Notes: generated by a model from the sequence alone, not told the origin. 64,000 nucleotides of DNA from Thioglobus_C sp964448305 (GCA_964448305.1 CAYUWB010000001.1:65122-129121); one strand, 5' to 3'. Shown: positions 7,514 to 15,588, numbered from the stretch's first letter. Numbers and translations are program-made.

Positions 7514-10257
7514 AATTTGGCTATTTTCTCCAATTGTGTGGACAAATCAGCAATAGCGTTTTCAACTGATGCCAGCTTTTCTTTTTCTTTATTAACAACC
7601 GCTTCAGGTGCACCACTGACAAATTTCTCGTTGTTAAGCTTACCCGCAAATTGTGCTCTTTGTTTGTTTAATTTTTCAATTTCTTTGTTGAGTCGAGCTG
7701 CCTCTTGGTCTTTGTCAATAAGGCCGGCTAATGGAATCAATACTTTCATATCGCCAACCAGTGCTGTGGCTGACTCTGGCGCTTCATCATTAGCACTAAG
7801 CTGGTTAATGCTTTCTAGCTTGGCCAAGCTGCTTAATATTTGCGTATGCGTACTTAGACAGTGTTGATCGCTGTCACTGATATTTTGCACAAAACAAGGC
7901 AGCGGCTTAGAAGGTGGAATATTCATTTCACCGCGAATTTGACGAACACCTAGAATAAAGCTTTGCAGCCATTGCACTTCTTCTTCAGCTTGAGCAGAAA
8001 CTAGGTCTTTTTCTATCAATGGATAGGCTTGCGTCATTAAACTTTCGTTATTGGTATTTGTTAGTGTGCAGCACTGCTCATACACTTCTTCAGTAATAAA
8101 CGGAATAACAGGGTGTAACAAAGTCAAAATCTCGTTTAATACTTTAAGTAAAGTCGCCTGAGTGCCGGCTTTGGTTGCATCATCTGCTAGTAATGGCTTG
8201 GATAATTCTAAGTACCAATCGCAGTAATCGTGCCATACAAACTCGTATAGTTCTTGGCTCATTAAGTCAAGGCGATAATCTTTTAAGTGTTTTTCAACAT
8301 TGGTTTTAGTCGCTTGTAAGCGTGACAGAATCCACGCATCTGAAGTAGATAAACCAGCATCGGTGTCAATGTTTGCACCTTCAAGTTTCATTAATACAAA
8401 ACGAGAAGCATTCCACAACTTGTTACAGAAATTACGATAACCTTCAACACGTTTTAAATCAAACTTAATATCACGACCAAACGAGGCTAACGCTGCAAAG
8501 GTAAATCTAAGTGCATCAGTACCAAAAGCAGGGATGCCATCTGGAAATTCACCTTGGGTTTGTTTTTTGATTTTTTCAGCCATTTTTGGCTGCATCATGC
8601 CTTGCGTTCTTTTAACCAGCAGGTCATCCAAACTAATGCCATCAATCAAATCAATCGGGTCTAAGACGTTACCTTTAGATTTGGACATTTTTTGCCCTTG
8701 CCCATCTTTAATTAATCCGGTGATGTAAATATCTTTAAATGGTACATCGCCTGCGAATTTTAGCCCGAACATAATCATACGAGCTACCCAGAAAAAGATA
8801 ATGTCAAAACCAGTTACCAAAACATCGGTTGGGTAAAAGCGCGATAATTGTGGTGTTTGCTCTGGCCAGCCCAGTGTTGAAAATGGCCATAATGCAGAAG
8901 AGAACCAAGTATCTAACACATCGTCATCTTGTTTGAGTGTCACACCTTCGCCAGCTTGTGCTTGTGCTTCTTCTAATGAATCTGCCACATAGACATTGCC
9001 TTTGTCGTCATACCAAGCAGGAATACGATGACCCCACCAAATTTGACGAGAAATACACCAGTCTTGAATGTTGTCCATCCAATTAAAATAAGTTTTATTC
9101 CAATTGTTTGGGATAAAGCGAATATCACCATTTTTAACCGCGTCAATGGCAGGCTCAGCGAGTGGCGCAATCTTAACAAACCATTGGTCAGTCATATAAG
9201 GTTCAATCACAGCATTGGTTCTATCGCCACGTGGCACCATTAAAGTATGCGGTTCAATTTTCTCTATCAAGCCTTGCTCATCTAGATCTTTAACCATTTG
9301 CTTACGTGCATCAAATCGGTCCATGCCGACATAAGCACTTTTTACGGTATCGTTAATTTTGGCATCATCAGTTAGAATGTTGATGATATCTAAATCATGA
9401 CGTTGGCCCATTTCATAGTCATTAAAGTCATGAGCAGGGGTGATTTTTACACAACCCGTACCAAATGCCATGTCGACATAATCATCGGCAATGATGGTTA
9501 TTTTTCGATCAGTGAGTGGCAGGTCAATGGTTTTACCAATCAGATGTGTGTAGCGTTCATCCTCAGGATGTATGGCAACCGCACTATCGCCGAGCATGGT
9601 TTCAGGGCGCGTGGTAGCCACCACCATAAATTCATCAGTACCCGTAATCGGGTAGCGCATATGCCACAAAGAGCCTTGCTCTTCTGTGCTGATCACTTCA
9701 AGGTCAGATACAGCTGTGTGTAGTACAGGATCCCAGTTAACCAATCGTTTGCCACGATAGATTAAACCTTCGTTGTAAAGCTGAATAAAAACTTTATGTA
9801 CCGCATCTGAGAGGCCGTCATCCATGGTGAAGCGCTCTCTTTCCCAGTCAACCGAAGCACCAAGACGACGCATTTGTGAGGTAATGGTGCCACCAGAGTG
9901 TTCTTTCCAGTCCCAAATTTTTTCAATAAATTTTTCACGACCAACATCATGACGGGTGATGTCTTGCGCGGCAAGTTGGCGTTCAACCACCATTTGTGTG
10001 GCAATGCCCGCATGGTCTGTACCTGGTTGCCAAAGGGTTTGATCGCCTTTGCCACGATGGTAACGAGTTAACACATCCATAATCGTATGCTGAAAAGCAT
10101 GACCCATGTGTAAGCTACCCGTCACGTTCGGTGGCGGCAGCATAATGCAATAGGCGTTTTCGCTAGTGGCGTTTGAATCGGAAGAGAATAGATTTTTATC
10201 TTCCCAAAGTGAGCGGTATTTCGCCTCAATTTGTTCGGGATTATAGGTCTTTTCCAT
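7510..10257 (-). CDS. valS: Valyl-tRNA synthetase
   Basis: Class I aminoacyl-tRNA synthetase charging tRNA-Val, 915 residues. The start at 10257 (MEKTYNPEQIE) matches the family N-terminus; an in-frame ATG at 10287 adds ten unconserved residues, and neither has a clear Shine-Dalgarno sequence. The HIGH-type signature is 'PPPNVTGSLHMGHAF' and the KMSKS loop is 'GQKMSKSKGNVLDP'. The editing (CP1) domain lies between them, with 'VVATTRPETMLGDSAVAIHP'. An anticodon-binding domain and a C-terminal coiled-coil arm (about the last 70 residues) follow. The gene ends in an ATGA overlap with the SH3 protein, making it the first gene of a three-gene operon. Confidence 0.98.
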   Translation of the reverse strand: MEKTYNPEQIEAKYRSLWEDKNLFSSDSNATSENAYCIMLPPPNVTGSLHMGHAFQHTIMDVLTRYHRGKGDQTLWQPGTDHAGIATQMVVERQLAAQDITRHDVGREKFIEKIWDWKEHSGGTITSQMRRLGASVDWERERFTMDDGLSDAVHKVFIQLYNEGLIYRGKRLVNWDPVLHTAVSDLEVISTEEQGSLWHMRYPITGTDEFMVVATTRPETMLGDSAVAIHPEDERYTHLIGKTIDLPLTDRKITIIADDYVDMAFGTGCVKITPAHDFNDYEMGQRHDLDIINILTDDAKINDTVKSAYVGMDRFDARKQMVKDLDEQGLIEKIEPHTLMVPRGDRTNAVIEPYMTDQWFVKIAPLAEPAIDAVKNGDIRFIPNNWNKTYFNWMDNIQDWCISRQIWWGHRIPAWYDDKGNVYVADSLEEAQAQAGEGVTLKQDDDVLDTWFSSALWPFSTLGWPEQTPQLSRFYPTDVLVTGFDIIFFWVARMIMFGLKFAGDVPFKDIYITGLIKDGQGQKMSKSKGNVLDPIDLIDGISLDDLLVKRTQGMMQPKMAEKIKKQTQGEFPDGIPAFGTDALRFTFAALASFGRDIKFDLKRVEGYRNFCNKLWNASRFVLMKLEGANIDTDAGLSTSDAWILSRLQATKTNVEKHLKDYRLDLMSQELYEFVWHDYCDWYLELSKPLLADDATKAGTQATLLKVLNEILTLLHPVIPFITEEVYEQCCTLTNTNNESLMTQAYPLIEKDLVSAQAEEEVQWLQSFILGVRQIRGEMNIPPSKPLPCFVQNISDSDQHCLSTHTQILSSLAKLESINQLSANDEAPESATALVGDMKVLIPLAGLIDKDQEAARLNKEIEKLNKQRAQFAGKLNNEKFVSGAPEAVVNKEKEKLASVENAIADLSTQLEKIAKL

Positions 10258-10330
10258 TAGCGTATAAAGATGGATAAAACTGTGCAATTATACCAATAAA
10301 ATTATCTAGCAAGTATAGAAATAAAATGCT

Positions 10331-10639
10331 TTAGCTATCAGGTTTTGGTGTGTTTTCAAAGTGAAAGAAATCATGATTTAAATATTGCGCCACATCTTCT
10401 TCATCATTCGGCATCCAAAAAATACCTAGCGCACCAACACAGGTTGATATCTGCCATCTAATATCATCGAGCGATTGCATAGAAGTCCCGTCACTGATGG
10501 GCACTAAACTATTATCATGGCATTTTTGACATTCTTCGGTGTATAAAACTTCACCATCAATTAGGATTCTTTGGTCTATGTCATCCGCGTAAAGATTTTC
10601 ACTGATTAATAAAGATAGAGGGATAAGTAGTTTTAACAT
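10331..10639 (-). CDS. Small secreted monohaem cytochrome c-like protein
   Basis: A 102-residue protein with an N-terminal signal peptide (about 1-18, 'LLIPLSLLISENLYA') and one haem c attachment motif, CQKCH, at about residues 37-41. A Met in 'GIFWMPNDEEDVAQYLN' (about 76) is a good candidate sixth haem ligand, and the following segment is typical of a cytochrome c C-terminal helix. It is therefore probably a periplasmic class I cytochrome c of low mass. The redox partner is unknown and no respiratory genes lie next to it. It is a single gene on the minus strand, diverging from the GIY-YIG gene. Confidence 0.75.
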   Translation of the reverse strand: MLKLLIPLSLLISENLYADDIDQRILIDGEVLYTEECQKCHDNSLVPISDGTSMQSLDDIRWQISTCVGALGIFWMPNDEEDVAQYLNHDFFHFENTPKPDS

Positions 10640-10702
10640 ACACCTAGTTTATAACATTTTTTAAGATAGAATGCCTATAACGTATTTTTAATATTTGTAT
10701 CA

Positions 10703-10966
10703 ATGATTAATGAAAACCTTTGGGTGGTTTATTTACTGCGCTGCGCCGATAACAGTCTGTATTGCGGTATTACCAATCATTTGGAAAAACGCATCAAACA
10801 ACACAATGGCGAGTTAGTTGGCGGTGCCAAATACACTCGAGCCAATGGTCCATGCAAGCTAGTGTATCAAGAAAATACCAAAGACAGAAGCACTGCCTCT
10901 AAGCGAGAGTATGAGATTAAATCCATGACTCGAGAAAACAAATTATCACTAATCAAAACACCATGA
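10703..10966 (+). CDS. GIY-YIG domain protein, UPF0213/YhbQ family
   Basis: Small (87-residue) stand-alone GIY-YIG domain. The motif is seen as 'VVYLLRCADNSLYCGITNHL', followed by the conserved Arg ('RIKQHN') and 'GGAKYTRANGPCKLVYQENT'. 'ASKREYEIKSMTRENKLSLI' completes the family pattern, including the catalytic Glu position. Members related to E. coli YhbQ have nuclease activity in vitro, but the cellular role is not settled. The stop overlaps the start of rof in an ATGA, so the two are translationally coupled. No strong Shine-Dalgarno sequence is seen. Confidence 0.88.
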   Translation: MINENLWVVYLLRCADNSLYCGITNHLEKRIKQHNGELVGGAKYTRANGPCKLVYQENTKDRSTASKREYEIKSMTRENKLSLIKTP

Positions 10967-11172
10967 GCGATTACCAAAGAATTTCTTGTGAAGCGCACAG
11001 TCTTTACGAGCTGGCGATTATGCGCAATCAATCAATGCAAGTCATGATCGACGGCAAACCTCAAACCATTCAACCCAAAGATATTATGACTAAAGTAGGT
11101 ATGGAGTATTTGGTTTTTATCGATGAAAACGACGTTTTACAAGAATTACGTGCTGACAAGATCATCCTATAA
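10963..11172 (+). CDS. rof: Rho-binding antiterminator, Rof/YaeO-like
   Basis: A 69-residue protein resembling E. coli Rof (YaeO), which binds the Rho hexamer and blocks termination. The conserved frame is visible from end to end: 'YQRISCEAHSLYELA' aligns with the YQPINCDDYDNLELA start, and 'VGMEYLVFIDENDVLQELRA' plus 'DKI' aligns with the VEYLVVEA...TRELRLDKI end. These small proteins fold as an Sm-like barrel with one helix. The gene overlaps the upstream GIY-YIG gene by four bases. The target, rho, is present in this window at 34325-35587. The assignment rests on recalled sequence similarity and could not be tested by a profile search. Confidence 0.75.
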   Translation: MSDYQRISCEAHSLYELAIMRNQSMQVMIDGKPQTIQPKDIMTKVGMEYLVFIDENDVLQELRADKIIL

Positions 11173-11198
11173 GGTGATTTTAAAAATTTGCTAATTTT

Positions 11199-11810
11199 TT
11201 AATCTTTTTGAAATAAGAAATAATTGAAATCTTGCGTACTGCCATTTGGGTGAGGGTGGGTTTCAGAGGCGGTTTTGATCAGTTTAAAATTTTCTCCAAG
11301 CAGCTGGGTGATTTTGTCTTTATCATATTGCACAACATCTAGCTCTGAACAATGTTTTGGGCCTGTTGGTGCAAAGGTTGCTAGTAAAAAATAACCTTGA
11401 GATTTTAAATATTGATTCAATTTTTCAATATAGGTTTTTTGATCTTTTTCATCGGTTAAAAAATGAAAAACTGCACGATCATGCCATAAGCCAAACTGAG
11501 TATTAGATTGAAAATTTAGGATATTTTCATTATAGAAACAAACCTTATCAGTGTGAGTTTTTAGCCGGTCTTGTGTGGCTTTGATGGCAGTAGGTGAGAG
11601 CTCTAATAAGGATAAATCGGTATAACCCTCGTCTAATAAATTATCAGCCAGTATCGATACGCCAGCGCCTACATCAATAATAGCATCAGTTTTTTGGGTG
11701 TATTTTAATATCCAGTCAAACGATAGAGTCGCGTGATCTTGATGCCAACTGACTTGAGCATGATCTTTGTCTTGATAAACTTTATCCCAATGGCTGAGCG
11801 TGTCTGTCAT
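11199..11810 (-). CDS. Class I SAM-dependent methyltransferase, specificity unknown
   Basis: A 203-residue Rossmann-fold methyltransferase. Motif I is 'AIIDVGAGVSILADNLLDEG' (about residues 44-63), followed by the acidic residue at the end of strand 2 in 'LSLLELSPTAI'. 'GLWHDRAVFHFL' (about 108) is typical of methyltransferases in the thiopurine/UbiE-like group. It begins 'LSHWDKVYQDKDHAQVSWHQ', a layout shared with many small-molecule methyltransferases annotated only at class level. It stands alone, convergent with rof and divergent from gloA. The substrate cannot be inferred. Confidence 0.8.
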   Translation of the reverse strand: MTDTLSHWDKVYQDKDHAQVSWHQDHATLSFDWILKYTQKTDAIIDVGAGVSILADNLLDEGYTDLSLLELSPTAIKATQDRLKTHTDKVCFYNENILNFQSNTQFGLWHDRAVFHFLTDEKDQKTYIEKLNQYLKSQGYFLLATFAPTGPKHCSELDVVQYDKDKITQLLGENFKLIKTASETHPHPNGSTQDFNYFLFQKD

Positions 11811-11857
11811 TCGTTTGGTGTTTATAATAATGAATATTTGGATTATAGCGATTTACC

Positions 11858-12247
11858 ATGAGAATTTTGCACACAATGTTACGAGTTGGGGATTTGGACA
11901 AATCCATTGCGTTTTATACCGAGGTTTTAGGCATGACTTTGTTGCGTCAAAAAGATTATCCTAAGGGTGAATTTACGTTGGCATTTTTAGGTTATGGGCC
12001 AGAATCAGAAAACCCAGCATTAGAGCTAACCTATAACTGGGGCAAAGACAGTTACGAAGTCGGTACCGGTTTTGGCCATATCGCCATTAATGTAAAAGAT
12101 GTGTATAAAGCAGTTGAGATGGCAAAGCAAAAAGGTGCCGAGGTAATACGAGAAGCAGGGCCAATGAGTGCTGGCACAACCATTGTTGGGTTTTTAAAAG
12201 ATCCGGATGGGTATGAGATAGAGTTACTATCTAAAACATTTGAATAA
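11858..12247 (+). CDS. gloA: Lactoylglutathione lyase (glyoxalase I)
   Basis: Isomerises the hemithioacetal of methylglyoxal and glutathione to S-lactoylglutathione, a detoxification step. The 129 residues match the short Ni/Zn glyoxalase I type. The metal ligands are visible: His in 'RILHTMLRVGDLDKSIAFY', Glu in 'ALELTYNWG', His in 'GFGHIAINV' and Glu in 'DPDGYEIELL'. The gene starts at the ATG at 11858, at the end of a long A/T stretch without a clear ribosome-binding site. It diverges from the methyltransferase gene and converges on recR. Confidence 0.95.
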   Translation: MRILHTMLRVGDLDKSIAFYTEVLGMTLLRQKDYPKGEFTLAFLGYGPESENPALELTYNWGKDSYEVGTGFGHIAINVKDVYKAVEMAKQKGAEVIREAGPMSAGTTIVGFLKDPDGYEIELLSKTFE

Positions 12248-12259
12248 CTTGTTTTAGTA

Positions 12260-12287
12260 TTGGCTTATTACACAACGCCAAGTTTTT
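12260..12287 (+). terminator. Possible weak terminator after gloA
   Basis: TTGGC at 12260-12264 pairs with GCCAA at 12277-12281 and is followed by a T run at 12283-12287. The stem is only 5 bp with a 12-base loop, so the call is tentative. Confidence 0.3.
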
Positions 12288-12359
12288 ATTATCAAGGCAT
12301 TTTTTGCAGAGATAGTTATTCATATCTTAAGAAAAATAACGCAGAGAATGAGAAATTGG

Positions 12360-12944
12360 CTACGTGTAATTTTTACGCCCAGATAGGGCATGGGCAATGG
12401 TATTCATATCAGCATATTCAAGCTCACCACCAATCGGTATGCCATGGGCAATACGAGTGATTTGAATATCAAACTGCTTTGCCATGTTGCTAATGTAATG
12501 GGCAGTTACTTCACCTTCAACCGTTGCGTTAGTCGCTAAGATAATTTCTTCGACTTTTTGATCATGCAATTTTTGCTCTAATTCACCCAAACCGAGCTCA
12601 GCAGCGCCGATACCATCAATGGGGGAAAGATAACCACTTAGAACGAAATATTTACCTTGATAAACCCCACTTTGTTCAATCGCATGAATGTCAGTCGGTG
12701 TTTCAACAATACAGAGTTGCGCATCATCACGGCGATCATTGGCACAAATATTGCAAATGGTTTTTTCACTAAGTGTGCGGCAAGATGTGCAATGCTTAAC
12801 GTGTTCCATGGCATCGACCAAAGCTTTAGCTAGCTCAAAACCACCTTCTCGATTGCGTTCTAATAAATGATAAACAAAGCGCTGTGCAGTTTTACTACCA
12901 ACACCCGGTAGTGCACAAAAAGCTTTGTTGAGTTTTTCAATCAT
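12360..12944 (-). CDS. recR: Recombination mediator RecR
   Basis: Works with RecO and RecF to load RecA at gapped DNA. The 194 residues show the HhH region ('FCALPGVGSKTAQRFVYHLL', about 9-28), a C4 zinc finger ('HCTSCRTLSEKTICNIC', about 51-67) and a Toprim domain with 'LCIVETPTDIHAIEQSG' and 'ILATNATVEGEVTAHYI'. The C-terminal Walker-B-like 'ARGLP' region reads 'IAHGIPIGGELEYAD', normal for the family. The start overlaps the ybaB stop by one base (TAATG). It is the last gene of ffs-dnaX-ybaB-recR, a conserved order. Confidence 0.97.
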   Translation of the reverse strand: MIEKLNKAFCALPGVGSKTAQRFVYHLLERNREGGFELAKALVDAMEHVKHCTSCRTLSEKTICNICANDRRDDAQLCIVETPTDIHAIEQSGVYQGKYFVLSGYLSPIDGIGAAELGLGELEQKLHDQKVEEIILATNATVEGEVTAHYISNMAKQFDIQITRIAHGIPIGGELEYADMNTIAHALSGRKNYT

Positions 12945-13267
12945 TAGAAGGGTAGGTTCATGCCGCCAGGCAGTTTCATGTCACCAGTCGCGCCTTTCAT
13001 TTTGGCAGCTGAGGCATCGGCAATTTGCTTGGTAGCGTCATTGATAGCTGTGAGAATTAAATCTTCCAGCATGTCTTTATCGTCCATTACACCCTCGTCA
13101 ATTTTCAGGTCAGTGGCTTGGTGTTCGCCATTAATAGTCACTTGTACTGCGCCACCCGCAGCATTGCCAGTAGCGGTTAAATTTTTAATTTCTTCTTGGG
13201 CTTTTTGCATGTCTTCTTGCATTTTTTGGGCTTTTTGCATCATGCCAGCCATTCCACCTTTAAACAT
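12944..13267 (-). CDS. ybaB: Nucleoid-associated protein YbaB/EbfC
   Basis: Small dimeric DNA-binding protein (107 residues) that coats the nucleoid. The Met/Gln/Lys-rich helical start 'GGMAGMMQKAQKMQEDMQKA' and the central 'GNAAGGAVQVTINGEHQATD' followed by 'LKIDEGVM' are typical. Residues 60-95 form the second long helix. It overlaps the dnaX 3' end by eight bases and touches recR by one, so the three genes are translated from one message. The position between dnaX and recR supports the identity. Confidence 0.95.
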   Translation of the reverse strand: MFKGGMAGMMQKAQKMQEDMQKAQEEIKNLTATGNAAGGAVQVTINGEHQATDLKIDEGVMDDKDMLEDLILTAINDATKQIADASAAKMKGATGDMKLPGGMNLPF

Positions 13268-14858
13268 TTTCTATCTCCTTAATTGATTTTAAATCCACCT
13301 TTGCATTAAAGGTTTTTTGTAATTTTTGCACACCTTCGTTTTTTACAAAGCTTTCTTGCATGGCGGCTATTTTTTCATTGCTAGCCTGTGTTTCTTTTTG
13401 TGCTAGGGTTTGTGTTGTTAGTTTGTTTAGGTTAATTTTAAGTGTAATTTCGCCAAAATTTTCTTGTAATACATTCTGGATTGAGCGCTGAATAGTATCG
13501 GTGAGTAACCTTGAAAACTGCTCATCTAAACTAAGTGTTAAGGTTTGATTGTTAGCACTATCAAACAAAGTGTTTTTTAACAACATGCGAGAAGCAGTGT
13601 TAAATTCAAGTGATTTGGTAATATCTTCCCAGGCTTGCTGTGAGCTGATATTTAAAGTTGATTTTGGTGCACTTGGTTTTTTTTCTTTAACTGGCTTAGG
13701 TTTTGCCGCTGATTCAGCTTTAGGGGTTGTTTTAGTTTTGGGTTTTTTGGCTAATTTAGGTGTTTTTTTTTCAGCAGTATCGGCATTAGAATGAAAAGCC
13801 AACATTCTAAGCAGTGTCATCTCAAAGCCAATTTGTTCACTTGGTGCAAGTGGCATGTCTTTAGAGCCGTTAATGGCCATATGATAAAACAACTGCAAAT
13901 CTTGATTAGAAATTTGAGTAGCCAACGTTTTAATTTCATCAGAAATTTGCGTGTTATCAATAATCTGAGCGATTGATATTTGATGAAAAAGGCTGGTTAA
14001 ATCTTTAAGGGCATGCGTTAGATCTTCGCCTTTGTGAGACAAATCCTTAACAAAGTTAATCACCGCTTCACCATCTTGGTTAAACAAGTGCGTGGCAAGC
14101 GTAAGAATATCATCATGATGAACCAAGCCCAGCATGGCTTTAATATCCTTTACCATCACCGTGCCATCACCATAAGAAATAGACTGATCAAGCAGGCTTA
14201 GCGCGTCACGCATTGAGCCATTACCAAAGTCAGCAATTTGACTCAGTGCTAACTCTTCATACTTAAGACCTTCAGCCTCCATGATAAACTTCAACTGACC
14301 TAGTATTTCTTCATGCGTGAGTTTTTGCAAGGTAAATTGCAAACAGCGTGACAGCACCGTAACAGGTAGCTTTTGTGGGTCAGTCGTAGCGAGTAAGAAT
14401 TTAATGTGCTCTGGTGGCTCTTCAAGCGTTTTTAGTAGTGCGTTAAAACTACTTTTTGAGAGCATGTGCACTTCGTCAATTAAGTAAATCTTGTAGCGAT
14501 TTTTAGTCGGCATATACTGCGCGTTTTCTAAAATATCGCGCATGTTATCCACGCCTGTGTGCGAGGCAGCGTCTAGTTCGATCAAATCAACCGATTGGCC
14601 TTTATCAATCTCAACACAAGTAGGGCAGGTACCACATGGCGTAGAGCTAACACCAGCTTCACAATTAATCGATTTAGCAAAGATACGAGCAATGGTGGTT
14701 TTACCAACACCACGCGTACCAGTAAATAAAAATCCATGATGAAGACTATCCGCATCAAGGGCGTTAATGAGTGTTTTAACCGTATGCGTTTGACCCACCA
14801 TTTCACTAAAAGTGTGAGGTCGATATTTACGTGCTAAAACTTGATAGTGTTCGCTCAT
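13260..14858 (-). CDS. dnaX: DNA polymerase III subunit tau (and possibly gamma)
   Basis: Clamp-loader ATPase of the replicative polymerase, 532 residues from the ATG at 14858 (MSEHYQVLARKYRP, the family start; an in-frame ATG at 14909 adds 17 unrelated residues). Domain I has the P-loop 'GTRGVGKTTIARIFAKSINC', the zinc-binding cysteines ('CGTCPTC') and 'YLIDEVHMLSKSSFNALLKT'. Domains II-III extend to about residue 360 ('FEMTLLRMLAFH'). A Lys/Pro/Ala-rich linker (about 363-405) and a tau-type C-terminal region follow. A run of nine A residues lies exactly at the end of domain III and could yield a short gamma form. It follows 4.5S RNA and overlaps ybaB. Confidence 0.96.
   Translation of the reverse strand: MSEHYQVLARKYRPHTFSEMVGQTHTVKTLINALDADSLHHGFLFTGTRGVGKTTIARIFAKSINCEAGVSSTPCGTCPTCVEIDKGQSVDLIELDAASHTGVDNMRDILENAQYMPTKNRYKIYLIDEVHMLSKSSFNALLKTLEEPPEHIKFLLATTDPQKLPVTVLSRCLQFTLQKLTHEEILGQLKFIMEAEGLKYEELALSQIADFGNGSMRDALSLLDQSISYGDGTVMVKDIKAMLGLVHHDDILTLATHLFNQDGEAVINFVKDLSHKGEDLTHALKDLTSLFHQISIAQIIDNTQISDEIKTLATQISNQDLQLFYHMAINGSKDMPLAPSEQIGFEMTLLRMLAFHSNADTAEKKTPKLAKKPKTKTTPKAESAAKPKPVKEKKPSAPKSTLNISSQQAWEDITKSLEFNTASRMLLKNTLFDSANNQTLTLSLDEQFSRLLTDTIQRSIQNVLQENFGEITLKINLNKLTTQTLAQKETQASNEKIAAMQESFVKNEGVQKLQKTFNAKVDLKSIKEIENV
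13763..13771 (-). other. A9 tract in dnaX: candidate slippage site for gamma subunit
   Basis: The mRNA reads GAA-AAA-AAA-ACA at codons 363-366, a run of nine A. A -1 shift gives AAC-ACC-TAA, a stop two codons on. A +1 shift gives CAC-CTA-AAT-TAG. Either would end the protein at about 367 residues, directly after the clamp-loader core. A9 tracts are known to promote slippage in Thermus thermophilus dnaX. Whether it happens here is not shown. Confidence 0.45.
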
Positions 14859-14912
14859 TAATAAATTTGTTGTATTAAAAGTGGCAGCACCAAGAATAAC
14901 AGCCAACACATG

Positions 14913-14991
14913 AAAAAATTATTACCGTTGCTTCCTTCCGGACCTGGCGGGGTTCATAACCATTCATTGTAAGCGCACCCTTAGCACTACC
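14913..14991 (-). ncRNA. ffs: Signal recognition particle 4.5S RNA
   Basis: The reverse strand contains the universal SRP tetraloop region, GCCAGGTCCGGAAGGAAGCA, with flanks GAACCCC before it and ACGGTAATAA after it. This is the small bacterial SRP RNA apical hairpin that binds Ffh. A run of six T on the reverse strand (14918-14913) follows directly and can end transcription. The 5' end near 14991 is approximate. It lies just upstream of dnaX on the same strand, a common arrangement. Confidence 0.9.
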
Positions 14992-15055
14992 AAAAATTAT
15001 TTTACGCGAAATAATGATTGGTTTTTTCAATTAAAGGGTTCTAGCTCTAATTATT

Positions 15056-15131
15056 AGTTTTGTATAGTTTGTCAGGCCACTACACCTTGACATGGTAGGG
15101 GTCGGTGATTCGAATTCACTCGCGACTACCA
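15056..15131 (+). pseudogene. Degenerate tRNA-Val(GAC): intact 3' half, decayed 5' half
   Basis: From about 15079 the sequence follows tRNA-Val(GAC): anticodon loop TTGACAT (anticodon 15089-15091), variable loop, a five-pair T stem with loop TTCGAAT (15104-15120), the 3' acceptor strand CGCGACT (15121-15127), discriminator A and encoded CCA (15129-15131). The 5' half has no D-arm. An acceptor-like AGTTTTG at 15056-15062 pairs only with one mismatch and two wobbles, and the anticodon stem keeps three of five pairs. The span is 76 bases, the length of a real tRNA. It is therefore either a decayed tRNA gene or a 3'-end scar of the kind left at integration sites. The remaining intergenic bases (14992-15055 and 15132-15230) show only a short dyad (ATTATTT...AAATAAT near 15000). 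Confidence 0.6.
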
Positions 15132-15230
15132 CTTTACCTTTATTCATTTAAGAACCTTAAGTAAAAAGAAAAAAATAATTAGGTATTATTATTTGGCAAA
15201 AATATTTATTAAAATAATCAAGGTTAAATT

Positions 15231-15554
15231 ATGAGTGATATTGAAGAGCAAGAAAAACAAACTAAGCAAAAGCAAAAAGAAGCAAATTTAAATTTTATTA
15301 AAATAGCAGATGTTTTTATTGCACAAGCTAATAAAGAGTGTGAAAATGTAGATCATCAGTTGGTTAACGCCTCTTTATTGTATGCATCTGCACGCTTCAG
15401 TTCATTTATTACGGCTTCCATGTCTGAGTCAAAAGAAAGATTTGAAGAAAATATTGATGAGGCTATTAAGTTCTATACAGAAGAATTTAATAAAATGTTA
15501 AAAGAGCATATGAAACAATATAACTCTGTTTTTGATCAGAAAAAAGATAGTTAA
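15231..15554 (+). CDS. DUF3144-like small protein
   Basis: A 107-residue soluble, charged, mostly helical protein. 'FIKIADVFIAQANKECENVD' and 'NASLLYASARFSSFITASMS' resemble the DUF3144 family of short proteobacterial proteins with no known role. The N-terminus (1-18) is a Gln/Lys/Glu-rich coil, and the C-terminal half contains amphipathic helices ('IKFYTEEFNKMLKEHM'). It begins at 15231 after AAGG at about 15223. It sits between the degenerate tRNA and hypF with a 60-base gap, so membership in the hyp operon is uncertain. The family assignment is from memory of the pattern and is moderately secure. Confidence 0.65.
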   Translation: MSDIEEQEKQTKQKQKEANLNFIKIADVFIAQANKECENVDHQLVNASLLYASARFSSFITASMSESKERFEENIDEAIKFYTEEFNKMLKEHMKQYNSVFDQKKDS

Positions 15555-15588
15555 AACAAAGAGGTTTAGTGCAATTCAAGAATTTTCT

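Noticed and set aside
15056..15131. A functional tRNA-Val gene
   Set aside because: No D-arm can be formed, two of five anticodon-stem pairs are broken, and the acceptor stem needs one mismatch and two wobbles.
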